A DNA stretch of 64,000 bases from Theobroma cacao (GCF_000208745.1 NC_030853.1:2297586-2361585), one strand, 5' to 3'; counted from the first letter of the stretch, positions 22,936-36,154 are shown. Numbers and translations: made by a program. Notes: generated by a model from the sequence alone, not told the origin.

Positions 22936-23664
22936 CACCTAGGGAAAATCATCTGTATAAGATCAGGCATTTTTTCTTTTCTATGCTTGTAGTTTCTATC
23001 TATATTTTACAATTCCATTGATAAGAGATGCCGTATGACTTTCAAAATAGAAGAAAAGTTGTTTTGCCAATTGTTACATTTATGCATATATGTGTGTAAT
23101 ATTCAGAACTCTGCAATTCTTCTACAAGTAGCTCATTACATATGTTGTTTCAAATTAAGTTATTGCAAGTGCCTCCATGCCTGCATAAAAGACAAGTACA
23201 ATGCAAAGATATATCCGTAAACAGTGAAGATATTTTTGGCGAATGAGGTTCAAACTGAAGCTAATTTACGAAAAACCTCTTCCTTGGGATTTACGAAAGG
23301 TGGCCAATACTCTGTTACACAACTCGATCGTTCTATACAAGAACCAAGAATATTCTGCACAATTCAAAAGACTCAAAAAAACCTAAGCCTCAAGACTTTA
23401 CATTCCATGGCTCATACCATCAAGAACTCAAAATGTCAAGAGTAATTCATGCCCTCCAAACCTCACCAGCAGTAACAGGAGAAACTCTGCGATGATTTAG
23501 CAGTAGGTAAAGTTAAAATGATCAAGATTTCTATTGATTGACTAAGTAGCTGGTGGAGTTGCGAGCCTCCCCTCAGACTTGACAAAATGTTTCCTGATGG
23601 CATAGTCGACTAGGATAATGGTGGATTTGGTGGTGGTAGAAGGAGTCTATGGTCAAGAGGCTGA
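22936..23664. other. Unrecognised sequence after the C2 locus
   Basis: After the ATGTG duplication the C2 relic frame can be read on to about 23010, but no domain is recognisable. The remainder has short ORFs only (for example 23224-23445) with no family resemblance and no clear splice structure. Confidence 0.4.
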
Positions 23665-24340
23665 GATTAACATTCTCCAACAAGTTAATCTCACGAGATG
23701 AAGGGCCCCATTGCGATTTCACTTACTTGGTGTACTCTTTTCTCCGATCATGACGAATGAGTTAAAATTTGGTTGGCTTTGTATTTTATTTATGTTGTTT
23801 AAAAATGTCTTTTGATCAATCAGTTAAAAAAAAGTTAAAAACTTTTACTAGTCTGTTTAGTTCTTCTATCTTCGACGGTAATGTTGTATTTATGCATCAT
23901 ATTGGGAGCTTTATGATTTGAATGAGTAAACGACATCATATTGAGGGTGTTTCCTTTATTTAGGCCAAGGTAAGTCTACACTTGATTACTGCTGTTTAGC
24001 TTCACTGTTAGCCTGTTATATAGAAGAATTGATGGTATATTTAAGCGGGATGGGTAGCTTTCAGATTATCAAATATGTGTAACCGAGTTTTTGTTCCTTT
24101 TTTTCTCAATTGGGTTGACAGAGTGATGAACTGAGAATCCAACGATGCTTCTTGCTTCAGTTTGCTCCATTCTTGAAGAAATACCATGATTTGTGAATCT
24201 TTAACTTCATAGTCCATTGCCATTGCCAGAAAGCTCTGTTTAACAAAATCTACATGAGTCTAACTATTGTCATCCTAAGAAGAATTAGTGAAATTTCATA
24301 ATACAAAGATGCCTTTGAATGGGTTATTTTTTAGAGTTTT
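23665..24340 (+). pseudogene. Chimeric fragment of RNR2 and its downstream neighbour
   Basis: 23665-23750 matches RNR2 coding sequence (around 4408-4490, the [15 protein letters not shown] region holding the E202 and H205 ligands). It then jumps to the RNR2 3'UTR (about 4868-5060). From about 23945 it matches the last exon and 3' flank of the neighbouring gene (about 7888-8250), including the AAGGTAAGTCTACACTTGATT junction. Most of both genes is missing, but order and strand are kept. This is a duplicated and internally deleted copy of the 3.8-8.2 kb block. Introns are retained, so it arose by DNA duplication and not by retroposition. Confidence 0.85.
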
Positions 24341-24444
24341 GTTACTCTAATGCTGTGCTGATTAACATAAAATCAAAGTCCAAGCCTTAACGAAGATATG
24401 GGGAGGTTCAAGAATCTCAAATTTCTAATGCCATCAAGGAAACA

Positions 24445-27014
24445 TGCAGTGGAAATTGCCCAAGAAACAATGAAGATAAAACTCAGAGAAATCAAACAAA
24501 CAAAAAAATTCAAGAATTTACGTGGTTTTACCTTTTGCCTACTTCCACGGAGTGAAACTATTATTCTATTATTGAGAAATTAAAGTACAATAAATTGACC
24601 TTTATGGTTTTCCAAACCAACCCAAGATCCCTTGCACACTTTTCCTCAATAACCTCCCAAGAACACTCACCCAAATCACTCTAGCTCCACATAGAGCAAA
24701 AGACAGAGTTACAAGGTGTTCTCTTTTTAGAGCTCTCAAAGCACTACTTACAATTCTAAAGCCTAGAGATCCACTTTTATTGTATAAAAGTCCAAAGTAG
24801 GATGTGATTAGGACTCGATGTGAAATAAGAAGTTTAAAACTATACAACTACTCAATGTTGTACATAAACAAGAATCCTAATAAAAAAAGATCTAGAATTC
24901 TAGTTAACCTAAAACTCAACAAATCTCCACCTTTGACTTGAATTCAAACTCTTTAAACCTCTTCCACCAATCGCACTTAATTGCAACTTCCTAACTCTAC
25001 TTACTTTCCAACACCTTTAACAACTCTCCAATCATAAGACTTTCCAAATCATTGGCCTTTATAATTATCACGACTACACATACTGAATCAAGCATGATCC
25101 AACACTCGATTCCACAAAACGGCCAATGCACCTGTGTAGCTGCCAAGTCAATGGCACTAATTGACTTCAGAAAGGGACCTTGATGACCCTTCCAATTCAC
25201 TACTGACAAGATTTTTTATCCTTTCACCATCGTCTACACCATGGGAACCTTTCATCACCTCATCGGCAAATGAAATCTCACTTTGGTAGTTACCATCCCT
25301 TCGAGGCCTCACATTCTAGATGATATATACCATTATGCAAATTTCCCCTCATCAGGACCATGTCGCCTTGTGTGACTTTTACCACTCCATCACAAGCAGA
25401 ATATCCATACCCTTTGGAGTCTAACAGGCTCAATGACATTAGATTCTTACGCATCCCTGAAACATAGGCCACACCACCCAAAGAGCACACAACCTTATCA
25501 AACATTTTGATTTTCACCACTTCGAGACCTATGACCTTTACTATTGACTTATTACCCAAAGTTAAATTTTCAGCCACCCCTTCTTGAAATAAATCAAAAC
25601 AATCTTTCTGATAACATACGTGAGTGGCAGAAGCATAATCTAAATACTAATCAGAATTTGCATCCATATTTTCTAAGATTGCAAGGACATCACAATCAGC
25701 ACTTTCAACAACGAAAGCACACTCATCTTTGTTCTTGTTACTTTCATCCCATTCTGTAGGATAATCCCTTTTAATATGTCCATACCCTTTGCATTGAAAA
25801 CATTGAATATTGTTGGATCTAGACTTGCCACCCTTAGATCCCTTACCGGTTCACTTCCTCCTACAAACCTCAGTTACCAATGCCAAGCCATTTGGATCTC
25901 TAACCCTTTCCTTACTTTTCTTTCGGGCTTCACGAATCATTAACGTTGCTTGTGCTTGTTCTAACGTTATTGTATCCATCTCACATATCAAAGATTCCAC
26001 AGATACCTCATAGGAGTTTAGAAGCAAAGTCAGGAACAATAGTGCCTTTTCCTCTTCCTCCACCTTCACATTAACCTTCTTCAACTGATCAGTGATCCCA
26101 TCAAATTCATTCATCTGCTTCATGAGGTCTCCATTCTCCTCCATCTTTAAGCGATGCAACTTTCGCCCAAGCTGCAACTTGTTGGAAAGACTTTTCGCCA
26201 AGTAAATCTTCTCTAACTTTGCCCATAACCTTGGAGCATAATTCTTATCAATAACATGGTTAAACATGTTATCTCCAATGCAAAGCTGAATAGTGCTCAC
26301 ACACCTTTGCTTCAACTATGCCCATTCAACATCCTTCATTTCATCTAGTTACCCTTTCTCCTTTCCTAGCAAAGGGTGCATTAAACCTTGCTGCATAAAG
26401 AGATCTTTCATCATTTTCTGCCATTACGTGAATCTAGTCATCCCATCAAACTTTTCAATTGAAAAATTCGTAGAACTAGTAACTTTGGACAGCCTTGTTG
26501 AATCTTGAATTTACTGAGCCCGAAGCTCTGATACTAGTTTGTTGTGAAAATTGCCCAAAAAACAACAAAGATAAAACCCAGAGAAATCAAGTAAACAGAA
26601 AAAAAAAAATTTATATAGTTCAACCTCTTGCCTACGTCCACGGAGTGAAACTATTCTTCTATTATTGAGAAATTAAAGTACAATAAATTAACCTTTATGG
26701 TTCCCCAAACTAACCCAAGATCTCTTGTATACTCTTCCTCAATAACTTCCCAAGAACATTCACCCAAACCATTCTATCTTCACATAGAGCAAAAGACAGA
26801 GTTACAAGGTGTTCTTTCTCTAGAGCTCTCAAAGCACTACTTGCAATTCTAAAGCCTAGAGATATGCTTTTATAGTATAAAAGTTCAATGTAGAATGTGA
26901 TTAGGACTCGATGTGGAATAAGAAGTTTAAAACCATACAACTATTCAATGTTGTATACAAACAAGAATCCTAATCAAATAAGATCTAGAATTTTAGTCAA
27001 CCTAAAACTCAACA
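24445..27014 (-). mobile_element. Internally deleted Ty1/copia element (Tork/Tnt1-like)
   Basis: 2570 bp on the minus strand. LTRs are at 24445-24921 (3') and 26540-27014 (5'), with TSD AAACA (24440-24444, 27015-27019). The primer site TAGTATCAGAGC is at 26525-26536 (reverse), one base off the tRNA-Met match. The polypurine tract (AAGGTGGAGATT in element sense) lies right of 24921. Gag, zinc knuckle, protease and the pre-integrase region remain; integrase and RT are deleted. It was inserted into a P module: left and right host pieces (24378-24444 and 27015 onward) join to match the other P modules. Confidence 0.92.
25290..26315 (-). pseudogene. Gag-protease relic of the deleted copia element
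   Basis: 25851-26315 is a UBN2-type Gag (LWAKLEKIYLAKSLSNKLQL, then LHRLKMEENGDL). A zinc knuckle follows near 25775-25815 in which the last Cys is Tyr (CFQCKGYGHIKRDY), so zinc binding is spoiled. The protease motif near 25635 reads DYASA where DSGAS or DSACS is expected. 25290-25577 is the downstream segment with RNLMSLSLLDSKGY (as MRKNLMSLSLLDSKGYGY). Several stops separate the parts. Confidence 0.82.
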
Positions 27015-27019
27015 AAACA

Positions 27020-28020
27020 TATTTTTAAAAATAGAAGGTTTCATTTTATCTCTTAGATTGCTAATGATAGTGAAGGTTTGTACAAACAGAAATCCATATT
27101 TCATTGGGATAAGAGTATGTCAAATTGAATAATGGTGAACGTGTTACAGCTAGTGGAAAGGTTAAGACGGAGAGTGGTGCAAAAGTGAAAGCTAAAGAAA
27201 TAGGAATATCTTTCAAAGAAACAAGTAATGTAGAGAATGCTGAGACAACAAAGTAGCAGAAGCTTTGTGAGATTGAACCGTTAAGAGATCATTACAGAGT
27301 GGTCAAGAGCAGATGACATATGATAAAGGTGGTTAGTAGCAAAATGTTTTGAGCTTGCAACAATTATTTTAATGAGCATTACAGTTTAGTAGTGCAATAT
27401 ATCACACTTGATGCTCATTCTCTTCTATTATACCCAGTTATATAGGCCTTGTTTATATGCAACACAAGGCCCTTTACCTTTTAAAAGAAGAAGAGAGACA
27501 TAATATTTCAAAACCATTCGAGAGTGTTTTCACAATACAATTGCTTTCAAAGGTGTTTTCACTACCTTGATCCATATATTTCGTTAACGTATAAATAGGG
27601 GTAAGGAGCTTTTAAGTAGTCAAGATGTGCATCACATTTTATAATTTATTTGACATGTGAAGGTTTTTGTGTTAATTGAATTGGTCTATTCCATTTTTTT
27701 ACTTGTTTGTCTAAATATGAAAGTTTTCATTATAAATGACATGACATTGCGATTGATTCATCAATATGTCTTCACTTCACTTATCATCTCAAATTGTATA
27801 ATTTAAAGTAAAAAATTTTATTATTTATCATGAAAATTTCCACAGCTGTTTCTTTCTCATGTCTTATTATTTCCTTGTGTCTATCAGTATTCCATTTCTA
27901 AAGGTTGAAGCTGATAACTTGGTATATGTACACACAAATTTCTCGTCGAAATTTCTTGACTTGAAATTATGAGACAAATACAAATATTTGATGATATGAG
28001 TGATAATCTCTGAAAATTCC
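27020..28020 (+). repeat. P module 1 (upstream-type repeat of the RLP cluster)
   Basis: Continues the P module whose left end is 24378-24444, interrupted by the copia insertion. Shared landmarks are the block CACAATACAATTGCTTTCAAAG at about 27534 (split here only as a label), AGTCAAGATGTGCAT, TCTATTCCATTTTTTTAC and the AGGTTGAAGCTGATAACTTGG block near 27903. The same order recurs at 46.1-46.7 and 48.3-48.6 kb. It leads straight into an RLP fragment, which suggests it descends from RLP 5' flanking DNA. Confidence 0.7.
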
Positions 28021-28021
28021 T

Positions 28022-28520
28022 TTGATTAATTTCTTCAATTCGTCTCAAATTCCATTAGCACTTGAGAACCTAAAAGAGCTTGAGTTGTTGGACCTTTCAC
28101 AGAACAAACTCTCAGGGAAAATTCCTCCACAACTTACAAGTCTAACTTTCTTATCAGCACTAGACTTGTCTTACAACAACTTTGAAAGAACCATACCACA
28201 AAGTAACCAATTCAATACATTTTCAAATGATTCTCATCGAGGGAACCCAAGATTATGTATGTTGCCTTTGACAAGGAAATGTGATGAAGTTGGTTTTCCA
28301 CTGCCACTTCTAGGGGAAGATGTAGATTCATTGGTAGATGGTATATCTGATTAGAAAATCGTGTTAATTGGTTATGTATGTGGATTGGTGATTGGGTGAT
28401 CTATTGGATATACAGCACTGAATGAGATGGGAAACAAATGGCTTGACAGTTGCAAATGGAATGGGAAAAGGAATTGTAGAAGATGTAGGGGACTTTATCA
28501 AAATTCATGTTTCCAAGTCA
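28022..28520 (+). pseudogene. RLP 3' fragment (copy 1)
   Basis: From about 28050 it matches the last part of the 49.3-kb RLP (about 51888-52340): two C-terminal LRRs (LKELELLDLSQNKLSGKIPP, LSALDLSYNN), the NPRLC cap region, the acidic VDSLVDGISD stretch and the transmembrane segment. A TAG replaces the Trp at the start of the membrane span (28352-28354), and a second stop lies within it. There is no N-terminus or signal peptide. The 3' flank to 28771 also matches the intact copy. Confidence 0.92.
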
Positions 28521-29293
28521 AACAGGTAAAAATTTTCTTTTGAAACTTTGAAATATTTTTGAATGTGAAAGGATATTATTTGAATTTTTTGAACTCATTA
28601 TGTCTCTCTTTGCAAGGTTCACTATCATATCATAAATTTTCTTCTTGTAGCATTGACATACATTATCAATCATTCTATTACAATTTTACAATGTAGGTAT
28701 TTAAAACAAGACATGGCATGTAGAATAGTGTCCGGGCCTACCTTTTCAGTTCTAGAACAAGAACAAACATCTACTATGTTGTGAAAATTACGAAATTGTC
28801 TTTAAAGAATTGCCCAAGATCTTACCCAATCAATAGAATAAAGAAAGAAGAAATCAAGCACACCTATAAGAACACAAGAATTTACGTGGTTTGGTCTTTT
28901 GATGACTACGTCCACGGGCACAACAACAGAGAAAGATTCATTAAGAGAAAAAATTAGGAGATTACAAGAACAATCTCAAACTTACAACCCTTATCCCACG
29001 TACACCCAAACCACTCTCTTTAAATCTAGGTAATGATTATTCTTTAACCCCATAAGGTCCTTTTATGGTGGCAAATACAATAGCCTTATCCTAATATAAT
29101 TAGAAATTGTTATTCTAGTCTAACTAGATTTAAAGACTATTTTAATAAGGTATACTAATTTAATTAGAATTAAACAATCCTAATTAAATCACAATTCAAG
29201 ACTATCCTAACAAATCTCCATCTTAAGTTTGAATTCACCAAACTCCACTTTACGAACCAATCTTTGTCGACATCGCCACTACCCCAAAGGGTC

Positions 29294-30721
29294 TCAAGCA
29301 CTACGAACACCGATCAAGTCCAAGCAATGCTTGAACTTTATCCTAAAAATCGACTTAGTTAGCATATCTGCCAAATTTTCATCTGTAGCTATTTTCTTTA
29401 CTACAATGTCACCTCTAGAAACAATCTCTCGAATGAAGTTACACTTGACTTGGATGTGTTTGGTTTTCTCATGAAACATCTGATTTTTAGTCAAATGTAT
29501 AGCACTTTGACTATCACAAAACAAAACTGTATGTGCTTGTCCAAAACCAAAATCACTAACCAAGCCTTTAAGCCACAAAGCCTCCTTCATTGCCTCGGTC
29601 ACAGCCATATATTCAGCTTCAGTTGTAGACAAAGCAACGGTTGATTGAAGAACTACTTTCCAACTGATTGCAGACCTTGAGAGAGTGAACACATACCCCA
29701 TTTGAGATCTTACTATTTAGATCACCAGCAAAATCTGAATCGGATAAGCCAACTACATTACAGCTAGTGCTTGCACCTCCTTCATACACTAAGCCAACAT
29801 CTATAGTGCCTTTTAAATATTGAAGGATCCACTTAACAGCTTGCCAATGTCTTTTTCCTAGTTTATCCATGAATCTACTAACCATACTGACAACATGTGA
29901 AATATCAAGCCTAGTGCATACCATAACGTACATAATGCTACCCATTGCATTGGCATAAGGAACACGAGTCATGTACTCCTTCTCATCCTCCGTTTGTGGT
30001 GATAAACCAGTTGAAAGTTTTAGGTGTAGTCCCAATGGAGTAGTCACAGACTTAGCATCTTGCATTCCAAAACGTTCTAGTACATTTTGAATGTATTTCT
30101 TTTGTGACAAACATAATCTCGACGCTCGTCTATCTTTGACAATTCCCATGCCCAATATTTTCTTTGCACCACCTAAGTCTTTCATCTCAAGCTCACCATT
30201 AAGTTGCTCCTTCAAAACATCAATATCTGACATACTTTTAGCAGCAATAAGCATGTCATCCACATACAATAACAAATAGATAAATGAATAATCTAGAAGC
30301 CTTTTATAGTAGACATAACCATCATATACACTTTTAGTATACGCATGTGCCTTCATGAACATCTCAAACCTTTGATACCATTGCTTAGGAGATTGTTTTA
30401 AGCCATATAATGACTTTTTAAGTAGACACACATAATTTTCCATACTGAGAACAACGAATCCCTCAGGTTGTTGCATTATATCCGCTTTTCAAGCTCATTA
30501 TGTAAGAACGCTATCTTGACATTAAGTTACTCCAACTCAAAGTTAAAATATGTCATTATAGAAAGCAACACGCGGATTGAACGATGCTTCACAACAGGAA
30601 AGAATACCTCATTGTAGTCAATTCCCTCTTTTTGTGCATACCTTTTTGCCACAAGTCGTGCTTTGAATCTAGCACTTTCAACCCCTAAGATCCCTTCCTT
30701 TTTCTTGAAGCCCATTTGCAT
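29294..30721 (-). pseudogene. RT and RNase H relic of the copia element
   Basis: Three frames: 30527-30721 ([19 protein letters not shown] start of RT), 29619-30476 (CLLKKSLYGLKQSPKQWY, catalytic YVDDMLIAAKS, then the DLGGAKKILGM block) and 29294-29701 (RNase H with [19 protein letters not shown] and [10 protein letters not shown]). At least two frameshifts, so no active enzyme. Confidence 0.92.
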
Positions 30722-31101
30722 CCCACAACATTTTGGCCTTTAAGTGGTTTCACAAGCTCCCATGTTTGATTTCGGTGTAAAGACTCAATCTCCTCATTCA
30801 TAGCAGTTAGCCACTGAGAAGACTCAATACAAGTAATTGCCTCACGATAAGAGTAAGGCTCATTAGTCTCTACTTCTTCAGCGACGGATAAAACATAAGA
30901 ATCAAAATCACGCTCCACACAAGTAACAAAGTCATCAAACTTCTGAGGTGCTTTTGAAATCCTTCTAGGTCTGTCTGTAGCGATGCTTTGTTGTCGTATA
31001 TGAGATACTGATTCTTGTACTTCTTGCGATTCATTTTGGATTTCACTGTCATCTTGCACTATCCCAAGAGCATTGAGTTCAAGCTCCACCTGCTTGTCCA
31101 C
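30685..31101 (-). pseudogene. Copia integrase-RT linker and start of RT
   Basis: An acidic linker (about residues 1-60) is followed by RRISKAPQKFDD and the conserved SSQWLTAMNEEIESLHRNQTW start of RVT_2. The frame is offset from both its neighbours. Confidence 0.82.
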
Positions 31102-31159
31102 TTCTTAGTCTGATGAGATTGCAATTCTAGACTTTATCCCATGAAGTAATGCAAACTCG

Positions 31160-31963
31160 TCAAAGGTAACATCCCGACTTACCATCAACTTGGGGGGACT
31201 TTGGATTAGTACAACATAGCTGATAACCCTTCACCCCATATGCATAGCCTAGGAATATGCACTTTTTTGCCCTCGGCTCAAGTTTACCATCACTTACATG
31301 AGCATAAGCAGGACAACAAAATACTCTCAATATAGAGTAATCGGTGGGTTTATCTGACCAAATTTCCTCGGGAGTCTTTAATTCAACTGCAATTGATGGA
31401 GACCAATTTACCAAGTAGCAAGCCATGTTGATAGCTTCTGTCCAGAATACTTTAAATAAACCAGCATTAGAAAGCATGCATCTTGCTCTTTCAACAAGTG
31501 TTCGATTCATCCGTTCTGCAACATCGTTTTGTTGTGGTGTTTTGATGACAGTGCGATGTCTAATGATTCCCTTATTCTTGCAAAATAGATCAAACTAACC
31601 TTTGCAAAATTCCAAACCATTATCTGTTCCAAAGCGCTTGATCCTTTTCCCTGTCTGCTTCTCGATCAGTGCCTTCCATAGCAAAAAAATGGTAAACACT
31701 TCATTTTTAGCCTTTAGAAAATACGTCCACACCTTTCTTGAAAAATCATCAATAAAGGTTAACATGTATAATGATCCACCTTTTAATGCCACTAGAGAAG
31801 GACCCCATAAATCTGAGTGGATGTAGTCTACTATATTCTTGGTTCGATGTGTAGCAGTGCTAAATTTCACTCGGTGTTGTTTGCCATAGATGTAATGTTC
31901 ATAGAAATCTAACTTTCTTGTCTTTTGACCACACAGTAAACCAGACTTACTCAATTCTGTCAT
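31160..31963 (-). pseudogene. Copia integrase relic
   Basis: 31595-31963 has HSDLWGPS and DDFSRKVWTYF and ends in TDNGLEFCKG. After a stop, the strand continues with TPQQNDVAERMNRTL into 31160-31510, which carries AKKCIFLGYAYGVKGYQL. All three D,D,E catalytic positions can be seen, but a stop lies between the second Asp and the Glu. Confidence 0.9.
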
Positions 31964-33274
31964 TCATTTCTCACTCATATGACCCAATCTCATATGCCAT
32001 AAACGTGTAACATCATCATCAGGATCATGGGATGAGACTATAGAAGTAGTTTCAATAATCGTGCTTCCCACTAAACGATAAAAGCCCCCAGTTAACGTAC
32101 CTTTCATGATAGTTAAGACTCCTTTAGATACCTTTAAGATACCATCTTGGCCATTATATTTGTAACTCTTCTTATCCAACAAACTCAAGGATATCAAATT
32201 CTTTTTCATGTCAGGTACATGTTTCACCTCAAGTGCCCTTACTATACCATCAAACATTTTGATTCGAATTGTGCTAATCCCAACAACTGAAAGAGAGAAA
32301 TCATCTCCTAATTGTATAATGCTCATATCAACAGATTGATAAGTTGTAAACCAATCACGCCTAGGACATATATGGAATCAACAAGCCGAATCTAAGATCC
32401 ATGTATCCTTAAAGTTACCATTAGTAACTGCAGGAACATTATCAGCTTCCTCAAAAGTATCAAAATCATTTTCAACTATGTTTGCAGTATTTTCAGACTT
32501 GTTGATCTTTTCATCACCCTTGAATTTAATACAGTCTTGACGAAAGTGACATTTCTTACCACAGTTCTAGCAAATCTTCCCTCTTGATCTAGATTTGGAT
32601 CTAGATTTACCTTTTCTATCTGAGCTTTTCTCTTCACTTCTACCTCTATTCACAATCAACCCTTCTGCTTGATTTTCATTTCGAATACCACCAACTTTCT
32701 TCTTTAATTTCTTGAAATTTAAAGATGCCCTTACATCCTCAAAAGTGAGAGTGTATCGGCCGTATAACATAGTATCCATGAAGTTTTCATACGATGGAGG
32801 CAAAGAACATAAAAGAATTAAGGCTAAGTTTTCATCCTCAATTTTAACATCGATATTCTTTAAATCAAGAATAACTCTATTAAATTCATCAATGTGGGTA
32901 TTAACGGATATACCTTCACTCATCTTGAGAGTATACAATCGTTGATTCATATAAAACCGATTTGTCCAGGATTTAGTCATATAAATACTCTCGAGTTTAA
33001 ACCACACTGCAGCAGTAGATTCTTCATTCGTGACTTCTCTTAGCACCTTATTAGACAAAGCTAGGAGAATAGCACTATGTGCTTTCTCCATATGGTCATT
33101 TTTCTCACCATTAGATAAATTCGAAGGAAGATACTCTTTTTCCTTCAGTGCTTTCAACAGTCCTTGTTGCACTAGCAATGCGCGCATCTTAACACGCCAT
33201 AGGCTGAAATTATTTCTTCCATTAAACTTTTCAATCTCATACTTGGTCGACAAAGTTGCCATAGCGAGATTCAA
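31964..33274 (-). pseudogene. Copia Gag, zinc knuckle and protease relic
   Basis: 32567-33274 (235 codons) is Gag with KFNGRNNFSLWRVKMRALL at its start and an Arg/Ser/Lys-rich end. The zinc knuckle follows after TGG-to-TAG and has a Gly replaced by Cys (NCGKKCHFRQDC). The protease reads WILDSAC then TGA; relatives have DSACS. 31964-32326 holds the pre-integrase WHMRLGHMSEK region. Confidence 0.9.
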
Positions 33275-34973
33275 ATTGACTTAAGACCTTGAAGCTCTGA
33301 TACCAGTTTGTTGTGAAAATTGTAAAATTGTCTCTAAAAATTACCCAAGATCTTACCCAATAAATAGAATAAAGAAAGAAAGAAAGAAATCAAGCACACC
33401 CATAAGAACACAAAAATTTACGTGGTTCAGTCTTTTGATGACCTGCGTCCATGGTCACATCAACAGAGAAAGATTCACTAAGAGAAAAAAATCAGGAGAT
33501 TACAAGAACAATCTCAAACTCACAACCCTTATCCCACATACACCCAAACCACTTTCTCTAAATCTAGGTGATGATTATTCTTTAATCCCATAGAGTCCTT
33601 TTATAGTGGCAAATACAATAATCTTATCCTAATATAATTAAGAATTGTTATTCTAGTCTAACTAGATTTAAAGACTATTTTATTAAGGTATATTAATTTA
33701 ATTAGAATTAAACAATCTTAATTAAATCACAATTGAAGACTATCCTAACATACTAAGAACAGAATAATCTTAACAAATCAAGATCAAGTAAATATCTGTT
33801 GTCGTTGTGTTGGAAGAGAACAATTTATATCAAGGTATGTGTTTCTATTTCCTAGATGATAAGTTTTCCCAAACCTCTCATAGCTAATTCCTTATAAAAT
33901 TTTCTTTATATTAATCCAATATCATCATCCTCTGTTTCTCTGTTTCTACACTCACAAACAACTGTTTTGTTGTACGATCTTGAGCTACAAAATTTCAATC
34001 CTAAGTTGATATCCATTTAGAATAGTTGACTGCACAAACAAATGAAGTAGTGCAGTGCAACTTTTAACAACTCGAAGGGTATGAATGATGCAAAAACTTT
34101 CTAATGGTCTAAAATTGAAAGAAGTACATATTAATATGTTATGTTGACTTTTTTAATTGATTCAGTTTTAGCTTTCAAAAAAGAAAGTGGTTAAAGCTTG
34201 TTATGAAATGCGCATCTCTTAGTAAAACGAAGTAACTTCATCCTTGTAATTTTCAGGCCAATGATTTAAGATGATACATATTGCATGGAAAAGAAGGCGT
34301 ACATAGCTGCAATTCCATTCCGATTAAAGGCTTCCACTTATCTGTTACTTTATGAAATTGCTGCTTCAACTCCATTCTTTTATGCCCAATCACAAGCAAA
34401 AGACCTTCTTTCCCTTAGTTTCAACTCATGCTAGATATTGTGGACCCTTTGAAGAAATGCCAGGTCATTTCGCTCTCAAGTAGTCAACTTGATGATCTAA
34501 TAAACCAGGAAGGTTGTTAAGCCTTCAGCAATCTGCAATTCAACCTATTATGAATTTTGGCTCAGCATTTATGTTTGCAAGTTTTGTGCAGGTTAAAAAG
34601 ATATTTGATGACTTGAGGTTGATGAAAGTCTCATTGGACGGAGTGATTATACATGTACAAAGATATTGTAGCGAGAGGCTTCTACTACAGCTATGTTTTC
34701 CATGTAGCCTTAGTTCTTGTTTCTCAGAGCTGATGCTTAATTAAAAAATGTGCTTATCAAAGCAAATTACTTTATTCTCATCAAAACGGTGATTATAAAA
34801 TTTTAGAGGAAAGAAGAAAACAAAAGAGACAATAACGTTAAAGTTCACGCTAAACATGTAACATATCAATAAAACTGCTTTTAAGGGCCAAAGATTACTG
34901 ATCTTGATGGAAAAAACCCATTGAGTTTAAGTTTAGGTTGGCTATGTGATTTCACTAACATTGTTTTTCTTTT

Positions 34974-35165
34974 ATGCAGAAAGTAGTGTTCTCTCCATTG
35001 AGCAAACTGTTCATTCCCCTGCTTCCTCCAAAGAATGCTTTCTCTGCTTTGGATATTCTTTCCAAATTGGAATGCTCCTTAAATACTATCACCGCCTTCC
35101 TTAGATGTTCCCACCCCACTGAAACTCTCAGGGGTTGTAATAGGTCAAGAATATTTTACGAGTAG
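34974..35165 (+). pseudogene. Exon-like piece of the D module
   Basis: A 63-codon open stretch after a T-rich tract and TATGCAG acceptor, containing VVFSPLSKLFIPLLP and ALDILSKLECSLNTIT. The counterpart at 54554-54745 is also open; the one at about 59896-60025 has lost its middle. Family not recognised. It could be non-coding. Confidence 0.35.
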
Positions 35166-36154
35166 GTGTCATGGACTCTAATTTGATCAACCTAAATCTT
35201 GGCCATTGTGGAGGTTGTAAGTTGTAGCTGGTTCTTGCAAGATTAATATTGCACTGCTACCAAGAGATGGAAACGCTACTTCACGTGCAAAAGATAGTGA
35301 TACAGTTGGTTGGTATCTTAGGAAAGCCGTGGATATTCTTGAGTGCTATAAAAAGAATAAAGTTTGTTGATCCAAGGGGTCTGTGGGTTTGTTTTGCTGA
35401 TGACACTGTATGCATAGGTGTTTGGTTTTATTTAGTTTTGCTGGGCTATATTCTTGTGAGCAGCTCCTTTTGGGGTTGCTTGTTTGTAGCATTGCTGTTG
35501 TGTAATTCCTTTTTTATTAACAAATTGAGATGTTTTTCAAAAAACAAAAAGGGTGTGACTCTCCCTTTTTTTGGCATTTAAACTCTGAAAAAAGTTAAAG
35601 AGAAGCATGATACTAACAAAAATGTTTAGAATCACCTTGAAGGAGCTCATGATTGAATAATTGAATGCAAAGTGATTTAGTAGGAAAAGAGATTATAGGT
35701 CGATGGATAACCTCCTACAGGACATTTAAGGATCGATAATTTCTAATAACTTCTTCATTTCATCTAGTTCAGTATTTGGAATTCAGATGTCAATGGTAAT
35801 TGAATTGATAAAAAATCCTTTTAAGACAGCAGATGTTTTGATCCTTTCATGCCCATAAGAGCTTAGATGAAGCCATAAATAGATAGCATATTGATTGAAA
35901 ATAAATAAAAAGAATACATTAATTGTCTAATTACCTAGACTCATTTGATGGACAGGTGAATTGCAGATTTAGTTTCACTCATTGCCAGCATCTTTCTTTG
36001 TTAACTGGACAAGAACATATGTAGTTATGTCTTTCTGTAATCTGCAATTAATCTGTGTTTAGTTTGAGCTCAGAAGTTATGTTTGGAAGTTTTGGACAGA
36101 GTGTCTTTACAACTATCCTTCTCAAGTAATTTTAGTTCTTGCTCCCTTCAGTGA

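Larger units (their letters stand above)
28777..33750 (-). mobile_element. Nearly full-length Ty1/copia element (Tork/Tnt1-like)
   Basis: 4974 bp on the minus strand. LTRs are at 28777-29212 (3') and 33309-33750 (5'), starting TGTTAGG and ending TTCACAACA in element sense. TSD TACTA lies at 28772-28776 and 33751-33755. A perfect tRNA-Met primer site is at 33294-33305 (reverse). The polypurine tract is just right of 29212. All copia domains are present but the frame is broken many times. The LTRs are clearly diverged. The element splits the 3' flank of RLP copy 1 from its D module; the uninterrupted version is at 52620-52640. Confidence 0.95.

Noticed and set aside
34514..35581. 76- and 110-codon ORFs in D module 1 as genes
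   Set aside because: The corresponding frames are broken in D modules 2 and 3, and composition is ordinary for non-coding DNA.
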